Shown: positions 9,601 through 19,100 of the stretch, piece after piece
How the letters are laid out: every line of letters starts with the position of its first letter
Position numbering within the stretch: position 1 is the stretch's first letter
Assembly (NCBI RefSeq): GCF_029223285.1
Contig: NZ_JARHUJ010000006.1
Coordinates: 1-64,000 of the forward strand
Length of the DNA: 64,000 nucleotides
Reading direction: 5' to 3'
From: Paraflavitalea sp. CAU 1676
GTDB lineage: Bacteria > Bacteroidota > Bacteroidia > Chitinophagales > Chitinophagaceae
Made by a program: the position numbers and the translations under genes
The notes under the pieces: generated by a model
Told to the model about the DNA's origin: nothing
Database searches by the model: none
What the model saw: only the letters and a program-made list of their open reading frames with translations

Positions 9601-10112
9601 TTGATCAGGGGAACAATCTTCACCTGCTTTTGCTTCATGACCTGCAGGGCCTCCTGGTCTATTTCAACGCGCAGGGTATCGGTAGCCGGGTCGATAAAGA
9701 ACCATTCGGGCACCACCATGTTGAGCTTATCGATATGCTGTTGCAGGGAATAAAAAGACTGCGGATCCCAGTCCACATAAAAAGCAGCCCGCACCTGGTG
9801 ACTGGTAAGGTGCGGCGTATGATGCAGTAATTCGTTGTTCCTTTCCCGCGCCTGCAGGAAGGCTTCAAAGCCTTTGTATTTGCGGGCCTCCTGTTTGTTA
9901 AGGCCGGCCGGCGTAATCGGATGTGGCAGTTCATGTAAGGCATCTGTGCTGCTGGCCAGGGCCGGTAATCCCGGCTTCAGCGCTTTGTTGAGGGTGATGA
10001 TCACCACCGGCACCGTAAGTATCAGCAAAAAAAAGAGCGACCTGCCAGTCCACTGGAAGGTCCGCCACCGCCACTTTGAATCCGTCTGAAATATTTGATG
10101 TTGCGCGCCCAT
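6690..10112 (-). CDS. Trifunctional GH18 / polysaccharide deacetylase / GT2 synthase fusion
   Basis: An 1140-residue membrane protein with three enzyme modules. After an N-terminal membrane anchor (about 25-43) comes a GH18-type hydrolase domain (about 100-430) with GINIDFEEF (near 219, catalytic Glu present) and FLMAYDE. Next is a NodB-type deacetylase (about 490-700) with LTFDDGPDP, the metal-binding NHTFTHP, FRAPYN and LLHDAGG. A membrane span (about 725-760) leads to a GT2 synthase (about 765-1000) with VPAYNEE, DDGSKDAT, CIDADTQ (DxD), EDCDLT and QRFRW, as in chitin, hyaluronan and PgaC synthases, followed by several membrane spans. Predicted topology puts the GT2 in the cytoplasm and the other two outside. 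It likely makes, exports, deacetylates and trims a GlcNAc-type polymer. Downstream gene overlaps by 4 bases. Confidence 0.9.
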   Translation of the reverse strand: MGAQHQIFQTDSKWRWRTFQWTGRSLFFLLILTVPVVIITLNKALKPGLPALASSTDALHELPHPITPAGLNKQEARKYKGFEAFLQARERNNELLHHTPHLTSHQVRAAFYVDWDPQSFYSLQQHIDKLNMVVPEWFFIDPATDTLRVEIDQEALQVMKQKQVKIVPLINNTNEQLGEGGFDGAMLHRILHNPLKRERLINDIVKYLDQYQLQGINIDFEEFREKGDEPIIAFQRELYNKLHPKGYLVTQDIMPHDADFNVGELQRYNDYMFLMAYDEHFASSVPGSVSSQQWIEKVLDETAKEIPTDKLILCIAGYGYDWAGHMEATTVTYQQALANARQYNADIDFDNDTYNNHYQYTDGNGRGHDVYFNDAASNFNTVRFADEYGTAGTALWRLGSEDERLWTFYNRNLTNKAIAAHPFDYNKLMTVNTPVERPDYIGDGEVLNVITAPQPGKIDIMVDSTEGLIGEQRYVQLPTKYVIRKYGVVHKQVALTFDDGPDPTYTPQVLDILKKENVPAAFFVIGLQAENNLPLLKRIYREGHEIGNHTFTHPNIAMVSPERAATEMEATRLLIESITGHTTVLFRAPYNADSEPTTDVELRPINLSKQQNYYTVGESIDPNDWEKGVTADSIYARTIREYEANPEKGIILLHDAGGNRAATVAALPGIIHYFKERGIGFTTISGLLGKTKDEVMPPVNNSLVAWNGRIATVGYWLGQFLSAAFWVAILLGFIRIGSMAIMALMQKIIAGRRMAATLIPADAWPAVSIIVPAYNEEINAVKTIENLLQQDYPAFDIIFVDDGSKDATYQRVQAAFAGDDRVKVLTKPNGGKASALNFGIAHTQHDFVVCIDADTQLKQHAVRMLMTKFIAEPSTNSSDVAMVGAVAGNVKVGNERNMLTRWQSIEYTTAQNFDRRAFDLVNGITVVPGAIGAFRKAAIEAADGFTSDTLAEDCDLTIRILRNGYQIVNCPDAIAVTEAPETLKQFMKQRFRWTYGIMQSFWKNRDACFNPRYKALGMVSLPNILLFQIILPALAPLADVMFVLSLIWNRHDPESMHKILVYYLVFFAVDILVSIVAFAFEKEKPGKLVWLIPQRLVYRQLMYVILFKALRKAVKGEGQGWGVLKRTGNVSFVKIKYQNT

Positions 10113-10283
10113 AGTTGTTAAGTTTGGTATCCCGTTTATTCCGGTACCAAAGCTATTTTACACTATGGGCCTGCCCAACGGGCAATCGGCGGGCAGGCAA
10201 AAACGGTCGTCGGATACCCAGGCATCCAGGCATCTATCCCAGGCCATACCTCCTTCGGTCCCCGCAACCAGGCACTCAGCATC

Positions 10284-11072
10284 TTACTCATTTACCATCC
10301 CACCCGTAATGTTGGCAAAGGTGCCCGAGGTAACACCTGCCTTATCGGAGGCCATAAAGGCCGCCATATACCCCACCTGCGCCAGCGTTGGATGTTTTCC
10401 TCCTACGAGGTTCCTGTGCACAAACTTCCACTCCTTCATGCGCTGCTCCACCACGGGCGACACCTCAAAAGTTTTGTCGATACTCTCCTGCGACTCCGGA
10501 GAGCCCGAAGAATGAAGGTATACAGTGCGAACGCCGTGCTCGCCCAGCTCGGCCGCTAGCGTTTTGGACAATGCTTCAATGGCAGCCCAGGCGGGCCCAA
10601 AACCTGTTGTATAGGGAATGGGAATATGGCTGGGGATGGCGGTGATCATCATGATCACCCCGGCCCGCTGCTTTACCATGTATTTCGAAGCAGCATTGGC
10701 AGTATGGAATTGTGATTGCGTGTAATGCGTGATCGGCAAAGTGAAATCTTCCCAGCTGATCTCGGACAAGGCCGCGCCCTGTTTGCCACCCGTTATATTG
10801 GTGGCACAAAACGATATGTCCACCCGTCCTGCTTTATCCACTACCCCATTTACAAATGCCTCTACCGAAGTTTTGTCGAGCACATCTACGATGCCGGTTT
10901 CAGCACGGCCACCTTCCGCAATGATGGCGTCTGCCACCTTCCGGGTGCGGGTATCTGACTGCGCACCCAGGTACACCGTTGCTCCTTCCCGGGCAAATGC
11001 ATGGGCTATCGTGCGGCCAATAGAACCGGCTCCATATACAATGGCGATCTTGTTCTCCAATAGTTTCTCCAT
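10284..11072 (-). CDS. Atypical SDR-family protein lacking the catalytic tetrad
   Basis: This 262-residue protein has the overall SDR layout, but its key residues differ. The nucleotide-binding loop is YGAGSIG (13-19), one residue shorter than TGxxxGIG. The NNAG motif is replaced by FCATN (88-92). Aligned on the following AAIEALSKTLAAEL helix, the catalytic Tyr and Lys positions hold F158 and W162, and the Ser position falls at A145. It may still bind a cofactor but should not be a classical dehydrogenase; a distinct SDR subgroup with this pattern exists, so it is probably not a decayed gene. It is a single-gene unit. Function unknown. Confidence 0.82.
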   Translation of the reverse strand: MEKLLENKIAIVYGAGSIGRTIAHAFAREGATVYLGAQSDTRTRKVADAIIAEGGRAETGIVDVLDKTSVEAFVNGVVDKAGRVDISFCATNITGGKQGAALSEISWEDFTLPITHYTQSQFHTANAASKYMVKQRAGVIMMITAIPSHIPIPYTTGFGPAWAAIEALSKTLAAELGEHGVRTVYLHSSGSPESQESIDKTFEVSPVVEQRMKEWKFVHRNLVGGKHPTLAQVGYMAAFMASDKAGVTSGTFANITGGMVNE

Positions 11073-11174
11073 AATAGTGTCCGCGGCAATTGACCGCAGA
11101 CACTAAAAGTAAAACTTACCATTGGGTCGTTGAGGGGGTGTATACGACAAAGAGCGGGGTGCATCCTGCCACTT

Positions 11175-13559
11175 TCAGTTACTTACCCGGTTCTCTTCCT
11201 CTGTTGTCCGGGATTGCCGGCTGCGTGGTTTCGCCTTTCCAAAACTATAACCTACTGACAACACTACCCGTTGCGCATACCCCCGGTGCGACAACCTGTT
11301 ATTGATGATATTTTCTTCCCGGAACTGAAGCCGCGTTATATAGGTATTGAACACATCATAAAAATTCAGCTTTGTATTGAGCGTACTCTTTGCCCATGTT
11401 TTTTGCAACCCAACGTCGATGCCGCCGATGGGCTTGAAAATATAGAGACTATTGCCGCTTCTCGATCTATGCCGCCAGGATACATCAGCAGTTATCCCCG
11501 CAGGCAGCGAAAACACCTGGCTGCCGCTTAATGAATAATCAGTGACGGGGATAGCGTAGGTCTTACCGAAATAAGGCATCTGCTCCTTGTGATAATACAC
11601 GCCACCATTCTGCACTATGCGCCACCATTTGGTGAGCGCAATGGCATAACTTAATTCTACACTGGCGAAATCGTGATAAGGCAAATTAGTACCGAGGTAC
11701 AGCAGGTCATTCGTTACCGGGTCGTATTCGGGATAACGCGTTAACCGGTCTTTTTCCCTGCCGGCATTAAGAGCTACCTGGAAATCCTTGTACGAATAAG
11801 TTAATGAAATGACGCTCGTGACAGATGGCAGCAGGTAAGGATTGCCTACCCAATAGTTGAGCGGACTAAAATAAAACCGGAATGGATTTAATTGATCGAA
11901 CGTGGGCCGCGTCATGCGGCGCGTAAATGACAATCCGATCACTTCATGGGCCCTGAGCGTATAGGAGAAATTAACACCTGGCAGCCAGGTAATATAATTC
12001 CTGGTCCTCACCTCCTGTAATGTAACCGCATCGGCGCGCGTATAGGTATGCTCTGCCCGCAAACTCAATTTAATACTGAATCGCTTGACCTTTCTGCTAT
12101 ACCCGAAGTAACCCGCGCTGATGTATTCATTGTACAGGAAACGGTTGGTACGGCCGGCATCGGGCACAAACTTTTTTTCTGTATTGAGGGTATCATACCG
12201 CAGGTCGTTATTGGTGGTGATATAAGCGAACCTTCCCCCCATTTCAAGGGAGCCATTGGGGATGGATCTTGTATAATCAACCTGCGCCGACCTTAAGGTA
12301 ATATCGTTTTTCAACGTCGTTTTCCAATAACTCATTAATACGTCCTGCAGACTGTTACGATTCTGAATATCTTCTTCCTGCCGGTTACGGATCTTGCCAA
12401 AACTGCCAAACACATTGAGCGTATGCTTTCCCCAAGAGCCATCATAGCTCAGGTTTATCACCTGGTTCTTTTGGGTTTGATTGGCCAGCGATCTGCTGAC
12501 TGTAGCATCCAGTAACTGAGTGCGGGTAGCATCGGAGAAATGGAGGGAGTTCAAACTAAGCCTTTCGCGGTTGGCCTGCCAGGATTTATAGGTTAACCCA
12601 AAAGTCTGGTTTTTCTTGAATTGATAGTCGACCGAGCCCTGCAGGTTGAGATTGTTTTGCGCCGTTTTGTTGTTGGTGAGCGTTGCCATATACCGCGTGT
12701 TGGCCAGGTGCTGCAAAGCCTGGTAGGTATAAGGATCGTTCCCTACCATATAGCCTGCCCGCAAGCCATAAGTAAACTTATTGGCGCCAAGGTTAACCTG
12801 AAAACTATTGTCAGCATAGGGATATTTGCTTTGACGCAAGGAAGAGGTCACCGATCCTTTCCATCCCTGCCCTTGTTTGCGCAGCCTGATGTCGATGATC
12901 GCTTTGTATTGCGCGTCGTAACGCGCCGAAGGATTGGCGATCAGCTCCACCGATTCCACCTGGTCGGGCGTTAATCCATTGAGGTAGGCCACCTGTTCTT
13001 CGGCACTCATGGCAGTTGGCTTGCCATCCACAAAAATGACCGGCACATTTCTGCCCTGCATCAACAGCGAGCCATCGGCATTGACCGCAAGGCCCGGCGC
13101 CTTGGCCAGTATGTCCAGCACATTGGCCGATGCCCTGAAGAAAGTGTTGCCCGCCACCTGTAGGATCGTTTTATCGTCCCGCACCTGGATACCCCGCCTT
13201 TCTCCGCTCACCACAACGGCCTCTAAAGCCTGATCGTCGCGCAACAGTGTCAGGTAGCCAAGTGGCAAAGTGGTGGCCTGCGCTTCCACCCGCAAGGGCC
13301 GTTGATGGGCCCTGTAGCTGAGGGCAGTAATCTTCAACACATAATTACCGGGATTAATATCCGGCAGCTCAAACCGGCCTGCCGAATCTGCCTGAATACC
13401 GCGCACAGTTACGGAATCGGGCAATTTCTGTAATGAAAGACTCGCATAAGGAATGGCCGAACGATGGGCACTGTCAATTACCCGCCCCGTAATACGCACC
13501 TGAGCCTGTACATAAACACCTGAAAAGGGAACGAAGCACAAGAAGATAAATCGCATCAT
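11175..13559 (-). CDS. Outer membrane beta-barrel protein, TonB-dependent receptor-like
   Basis: A 794-residue outer membrane protein. It has a signal peptide (about 1-19, ending VYVQAQ), a carboxypeptidase-regulatory-like domain (about 22-105, VRITGRVIDSAHRSAIPYAS...), a plug-like domain (about 125-225) with ANVLDILAKAPGLAV, VPVIFVDGKP and VESVELIANPSARYDA, then a long beta-barrel ending in GYSFGKAKPR. This layout matches the 'outer membrane protein beta-barrel family' of Bacteroidota, which resembles TonB receptors but has no clear TonB box. No SusD partner lies next to it, so a glycan-uptake role is not indicated. The ligand is unknown. Confidence 0.85.
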   Translation of the reverse strand: MMRFIFLCFVPFSGVYVQAQVRITGRVIDSAHRSAIPYASLSLQKLPDSVTVRGIQADSAGRFELPDINPGNYVLKITALSYRAHQRPLRVEAQATTLPLGYLTLLRDDQALEAVVVSGERRGIQVRDDKTILQVAGNTFFRASANVLDILAKAPGLAVNADGSLLMQGRNVPVIFVDGKPTAMSAEEQVAYLNGLTPDQVESVELIANPSARYDAQYKAIIDIRLRKQGQGWKGSVTSSLRQSKYPYADNSFQVNLGANKFTYGLRAGYMVGNDPYTYQALQHLANTRYMATLTNNKTAQNNLNLQGSVDYQFKKNQTFGLTYKSWQANRERLSLNSLHFSDATRTQLLDATVSRSLANQTQKNQVINLSYDGSWGKHTLNVFGSFGKIRNRQEEDIQNRNSLQDVLMSYWKTTLKNDITLRSAQVDYTRSIPNGSLEMGGRFAYITTNNDLRYDTLNTEKKFVPDAGRTNRFLYNEYISAGYFGYSRKVKRFSIKLSLRAEHTYTRADAVTLQEVRTRNYITWLPGVNFSYTLRAHEVIGLSFTRRMTRPTFDQLNPFRFYFSPLNYWVGNPYLLPSVTSVISLTYSYKDFQVALNAGREKDRLTRYPEYDPVTNDLLYLGTNLPYHDFASVELSYAIALTKWWRIVQNGGVYYHKEQMPYFGKTYAIPVTDYSLSGSQVFSLPAGITADVSWRHRSRSGNSLYIFKPIGGIDVGLQKTWAKSTLNTKLNFYDVFNTYITRLQFREENIINNRLSHRGYAQRVVLSVGYSFGKAKPRSRQSRTTEEENRVSN

Positions 13560-13713
13560 AAGCTACATTTATGGCGCCCCTTGGGGGCAGGTCCTAAATG
13601 TAACAGCGGAAGCAGGCAGGCAAGGTCCGGTACTATTAATCCGGAGGTACGGAATTATAAAACCGTACCGGTATTGCCGAAACCGAACACCCAACTTATT
13701 GTTATTTAAACCA

Positions 13714-14802
13714 CTATATAGTATCGGCTTTTGTAAGACCTTCCTTGTACAAAGCGGGGGTAGTATCCATGATCTTCCGGAAAGCGGCGTAGAAAGTCGA
13801 CTTTGAATTGAAGCCCACCTCGTATCCGATGGCTTCGAGCGAGTAGGGATGGTTTGATGCGATCATAGCGCAAGCCTTGTTTACACGGTAGCCGTTGATG
13901 TAGGCTGTAAAATTCTTACCAAGATTATCATTTAAGACCTGCGATAATTGATGGGGCGTTACCTGCACGGCTTTCGCCAATCCGGCAAGACTCAATGCCG
14001 GATCTTTGTAGATCTCCTGCTGCTGCATCACTTGCTCCAGCCTGCCCAGTAACCCCGCAGCCGCGTCATCATCTACTTTTTTATTCGCATACTTAACAGG
14101 GGTCGCCTGCTCAGTCTTTCGTTGCTGGCTGCTCCTCAGGGCCAGCACAATAATGATCCCGTACAAAAAGAAGGTGAACAGCACCGAACTGCTGAAGTAT
14201 AAACTGCATTGGCGGGGCATGACCATTGCGAGCGCAAAGGTGGAAAAGATCACCAGGTTGGCGATCATGATCGTCAACATCCATTTTTCGGGAGTCAGCA
14301 ACCGCATACCAGCAACAGTTTTACGGCTGAACAACCTGGCGAGCAACGGCCCGGCCGCGATCACGGCAGCGATGACATACAAGACCCAAATGACGTAAAT
14401 GCCCTTTATAATATACCGGTTCCATAGATCCGGGTAGATAGCGTAAGGACAGAACAGAGCACCGACCACGATGAGGCCCAATAAAAACCCGATCTGCCAT
14501 TTCCAGGGCCGCGGCACATCGCTCATATTGCGCACCGTCGATCGTACATAGAAATACAGAAAGGGCCCTATCAGTAAGCAGGCCGACAAACCGATCTGAA
14601 GGTATACTTTAGGAATAGTGGGATTGAAAGTTACCAACACCGACTTGCCCACCCGTATGCTCAATGCCAGCAGCAGGGCTCCCAGAAAAGTATTCGAAAC
14701 AGTCTTTACCCGGGCAAAGAGCAACAGCCATAAGCCGAGTATAAGACCATTGAAAGCCCCAAGGCTCCCCAGGAAGAACATGATAAATTTGCTATCGATC
14801 AT
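13714..14802 (-). CDS. AraC-family regulator with membrane-embedded N-terminal half
   Basis: A 362-residue protein. Residues about 8-225 form seven hydrophobic segments (for example FFLGSLGAFNGLILGLWLLL and KWMLTIMIANLVIFSTFALA). After a charged linker (QQRKTEQATPVKYANKKVDD) comes an AraC double helix-turn-helix (about 255-355): LAGLAKAVQVTPHQLSQVLND and IGYEVGFNSKSTFYAAFRK. It is therefore a membrane-bound transcription regulator, a type common in Bacteroidota, presumably sensing a signal in the membrane. It faces away from the next AraC gene across a 265-bp shared promoter region, but whether it controls that or the barrel gene is not evident. Confidence 0.88.
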   Translation of the reverse strand: MIDSKFIMFFLGSLGAFNGLILGLWLLLFARVKTVSNTFLGALLLALSIRVGKSVLVTFNPTIPKVYLQIGLSACLLIGPFLYFYVRSTVRNMSDVPRPWKWQIGFLLGLIVVGALFCPYAIYPDLWNRYIIKGIYVIWVLYVIAAVIAAGPLLARLFSRKTVAGMRLLTPEKWMLTIMIANLVIFSTFALAMVMPRQCSLYFSSSVLFTFFLYGIIIVLALRSSQQRKTEQATPVKYANKKVDDDAAAGLLGRLEQVMQQQEIYKDPALSLAGLAKAVQVTPHQLSQVLNDNLGKNFTAYINGYRVNKACAMIASNHPYSLEAIGYEVGFNSKSTFYAAFRKIMDTTPALYKEGLTKADTI

Positions 14803-15067
14803 AATGACGGCTCCGGTTTACATTTCCCCCAGGCAATATACTGCCTTTTCGGGGAGGCATCTGTGATACCTTCTAAAGGTACTGATTTAGCCTATTTCCC
14901 AAATGCTACCGGTCATACAGACGGCCTCCCCCCAAACCCACCGCCGAGCTATGGGGTAACGCATGGTTTGTTCCGATTTGTACAATCCGGGCAACCTATT
15001 CCGGTCTAAATTTGTTGAGTTAAGTAATCCAGGTGGGTAAACCTGTTTTTGTATCTTTAACACAATC

Positions 15068-15883
15068 ATGATGTACCGGGAATATAAGCCAGGACCTCGT
15101 TTAAAAGAATATGTCAAATGTTATTACATCTACGAGTCGAACTCGGAGACAACGTTTGAGGATACCGTATTTCCCAGCGGAAATATGGAGATCATCTTTA
15201 ATCTGGGTTCTGGTCAATGGCAAACCGCTCCCAATGAAACCTTTCTCGCCAATCCCGCTATTGAATTATGGGGACAGATCGTTAAGCCCTTACCAGTAAG
15301 ATCGATCGGTCAAAACACCATGCTGGGCGTGAGACTCTATCCACAGGCAGCAGCCTTCTTTCTGAAGGAAAAAGTGGACCTGTTCAATAACCAGGTAGCC
15401 GACTTCAGTGAAGTGGTCGATAAAGCGGTGCAATCCCTGCACAGCCAGTTAATGGACACGGGCTCCTGGAGCAAACGCATTGAATTGTTGGATAACTACC
15501 TGTTTGGATTACTGAATGATGCCGGCAGGCGTTTGCAAAAGATAGCAGTGGTCAATGATGTGATGCAGGAAATGAAGCAACATGATTTCTTCGACAATAT
15601 TGAAAATGTAGCGGCCCGCTATGGTATCACTTCCCGTTACCTGCAAAAGTTGTTCGTGCAGTACACCGGCCTCACGCCCAAGTTGTACAGCAAGATCCAT
15701 CGTTTTCAAAACAGCCTTCGTCTTGTTAGTCAGAAAGAGAGTTCACTTACATCCATAGCATACGACTGCGGCTATTTCGATCAGTCGCATTTCATCCGCG
15801 AATTCAAATCATTTACAGGATACACACCCTCCGGCTATTCCATCGAAAGTTCTCCGGTAACCCTGGCACTGGCCAGCAATTAA
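15068..15883 (+). CDS. AraC-family transcriptional regulator (DUF6597-type sensor)
   Basis: A 271-residue soluble regulator. The N-terminal part (1-160) starts MMYREYKPGPRLKEYVKCYY and contains DTVFPSGNMEIIFNLG, typical of the DUF6597 domain placed before AraC helix-turn-helix domains. The C-terminal part (about 165-265) has the two helix-turn-helix units, with DNIENVAARYGITSRYLQKLF and IAYDCGYFDQSHFIREFKSFTGYTPSGY. A TATCTTTA element at 15053-15060 resembles the -7 promoter box. Its targets and ligand are unknown. Confidence 0.88.
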   Translation: MMYREYKPGPRLKEYVKCYYIYESNSETTFEDTVFPSGNMEIIFNLGSGQWQTAPNETFLANPAIELWGQIVKPLPVRSIGQNTMLGVRLYPQAAAFFLKEKVDLFNNQVADFSEVVDKAVQSLHSQLMDTGSWSKRIELLDNYLFGLLNDAGRRLQKIAVVNDVMQEMKQHDFFDNIENVAARYGITSRYLQKLFVQYTGLTPKLYSKIHRFQNSLRLVSQKESSLTSIAYDCGYFDQSHFIREFKSFTGYTPSGYSIESSPVTLALASN

Positions 15884-16096
15884 AAGATAACCTGACCAGC
15901 GCAGGTACTGGCTGCAATTTGCTGCTGCCGTCTTAATTACCATTTTGCAAAACGTATTTTTCCGAACCCTCTCTATTCCATTATCTGGAAAATATCCCAA
16001 TATGGCTAACCCGCCGGAATACCTGCCGGCGGAGGTCATGATTCCTGTTTTAGGAACAATATAACCGAGCCGGAATCCGTTACCCATTACAATACC

Positions 16097-16117
16097 CCCG
16101 GCAACCCTGTTGCCGGG
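16097..16117 (+). promoter_or_regulatory. Hairpin just upstream of the T9SS cargo gene
   Basis: Perfect 8-bp arms CCCGGCAA / TTGCCGGG with a 5-base loop. There is no T-run after it, so it is more likely part of the mRNA leader than a terminator. A second inverted repeat (CCGCCGG / CCGGCGG) lies at 16011-16032. Confidence 0.4.
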
Positions 16118-16135
16118 ACCATAATCCTCTTTCCC

Positions 16136-19100
16136 ATGATAAAAACTGTACCCCCGTTCTTTTTATCGTCCATTTCCGGCATGAAGGTGAGGTCATTGGT
16201 AACAGCAGCCTCTTTGTTGGCAGTCTGCTCCGCCAATGCATTCCATGGCCCTACTGCTGGCAATAAGATTTCGGTAACCTCCAAAGCAAGATCGGCCTGG
16301 CACAAGTCGTTCGTCAAGCGGTCGGGCCCTGCAGCCAACGACCTCGAGATTGCAGAGGTAGCGCCCGAATACAAAACCCTGAGCAGGCTTTGGACCGATC
16401 AGAACCCGATCAAGGTAACGATCAAAAACAATGGTACCAGCGATCAGGCAAACGTTGTAGTAGATCTGAACGTTGTCGGCGCCAATGCCGAGGCCCTGTC
16501 GCAGATCGTTCCGTTCATTGCTGCGGGGAGCAGTGAAACGATCACCTTTACCGGTTCCATAGCATCCACCGGTACCCAGGTGATAGAGGCCAAAGTGCCC
16601 GACGATGATGACAATACCAACAACACAAAGACCGCTTCGCAGAATATCAGCTGTAACAGGTATGGCTATACCGGTTCTGAGCCCATCTATGATGGTTTTG
16701 GTTTCGGATCGGGCACCGGTATCGTGAGTGCACGTTATCAGGCACCCGGTATTCCTGTTTATATAAAAGGCGTCACCGTCCATATTTCGAACGATCCTTC
16801 CAACGTGGGTAAATCCATAACCGGTGTACTGCTCGACGAACTTGGCAATATCATTGCCGACTCCGAGCCTTACTTTGCTACCGCGGGAGATCTCAATACC
16901 AGCGTACAGATCGCCTTCTACTCACCTGTACAGTTTAGCGGCACGGAGGTATTCTTTGCCGGCATCAGGCAGGATGAAGGCGGACAAGCTCCTGTAGGGG
17001 TGGCGTTACCAGCCACCACACCGGCCAACCGTTACTTCACCTTTGCAGCCGATGGCGGCGCTGCTACTCACTACACTACGTTGGGCAGTCTCAAGATCGG
17101 CATCATGGCCGATGTAGCTGCCGACCTTACCAGTTCGCTCACCGGCCAGATCATGGCAGGCAAACCGGTTACTTTTACCGCCACTTCCGGCTTCCCCGAT
17201 TATACCTTCAAGGTGAACGGCGTTGCCGTACAGTCTTCGTTCAATAATGAATACACCTACTACCCCAATAATAATGATAACGTCTATGTAGAGATCAGCA
17301 GTAACGGCTGTACCTCCGATCCCATCGGCAATTTTGTAGTCGATGTGCAGGGCATCAACCCCAACGGAGGTGTTGTTTATGTAAATAAGAATAACCCTAC
17401 ACCGGGCGACGGCAGCAGCTGGTCGAACGCAGTAACCGAACTGGCCGATGTACTTCGCTGGGCCAAGGCCAAAGAGGCCGACTGGACTGGCGGCAGTCCA
17501 TTGCAGGTTTGGGTAGCAGGAGGAACCTATAAACCTTTGTACAGTGCAGCTGACGACAACTTTGGTAATGAGGACGGCATGAACAACTCTTTCCTGCTCG
17601 TGAAGAACCTGAAATTATACGGCGGCTTTGCAGGCACAGAAACAGACCTCTCCGAAAGAGACCTTTCCATTGCCAGCAATAAAAGTATTTTGAGCGGCGA
17701 CTTTAACGGCGACGATCTTGTAATTGGAACCGCAGTAGACCTCGTCATCGAAAATACTATTGAGAACGCCAACCACGTCGTGATATCTTCTGGTGAAGTA
17801 GGAGAAGCTTCGCTCGACGGCTTTACCGTATCCGGTGGTGGTGGTGATATGGAAGCACTGAACGACATCCAGGTAAATAGCAACTGGCTTACCAGGCTCG
17901 GTGGCGGTGGCGTACACAACTACCTTTCCGCTCCGTCAATCACGAATGTAGTTATACGAGGCAACAAGTCCTTCTTCCATGGAGGTGGTATCTACAATGA
18001 TCAGTCGAGCCCCGTTTTGACGAACGTGCTGATCGTCGACAACGTATCTGAATTTCAGGGAGGTGGTATGGTCAATGCCAACATGTCGGCACCGGTACTC
18101 ACCAACGTTACCATCAGCAACAACAATGCCCTGGTAGAAGGAGGTGGTTATATCAACATTTCCTCCAACCCTACTATCCGCAATACCATTGTCTCGGGCA
18201 ATAGCTCACCGGTGGTAGATGACAACAGTACACCAACGATCACTTACAGCCTGATCGAAGGAGTGCCGGAAGATGTAGACAATGGCAACCTGAATGGCAG
18301 CCTGGACCCTACCTTCAACAATCCTGCAGCAGGCAACTATACCCTGAAACAAGGTAGCCCGGCCATCAACAACGGCAGCTACCTGTACTATATGGTGGGC
18401 CAAATGCCCGATCTTTCCAACATCGGCAAAGACCTGGGAGGCAGGCCCCGCATCAGCGGCAGTGTGCCCGATCTAGGTGCTTATGAATCGAGCAGCAATG
18501 ACCAGATCATCACGGCAGAAGATATCAACCGCACTTACGGCGATGGAGATATCGAGCTCACTGCATTCGCCAGTTCTGGGCTTCCTGTAAGTTATGCCCT
18601 CGCCGATAATATCGTGGGCGATCTGTACCAGGATCCGCTCGACAACACGAAATGGAAGATCAAGATCAAAAAAGCCGGCGTAGTTGTTGTAACCGTAAGC
18701 CAGGGTGGTGATGCCACCTACGATCCCGCACAAAGCGTAGAGGTATTGCTGGTGGTAAACCGCAAGGAACTTACTGTAACGGCCGATAACAAAACAATCG
18801 CCTACGGCGAAAACATTCCTTCACTTTCCATCAGTTATGATGGCTTCATCGGTAGTGAAACGGTAGCAGCCATAACACAACCTGCTATTTCAACAACCGC
18901 CACCAAACTCAGCACGCCAGGCGAATACCCCATCATACTGGTGGGCGGAGAAGCTGTCAACTATGATCTTAAGCTCGTGCATGGCACCCTCACCATTGAA
19001 GGGGCCGCTATCAACATCACGAAGCAACCAGGCAGTCAGTCGGTCTGTGCCGGCTCTGTCGCCATCTTCGATGCAAAAGCCACTACCAGTATCTCAGTAG

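Noticed and set aside
10170-10198. Inverted repeat GCCTGCCC / GGGCAGGC after the atypical SDR gene
   Set aside because: Stem is fair but loop is long and no T-run follows on the minus strand, so not called as a terminator.
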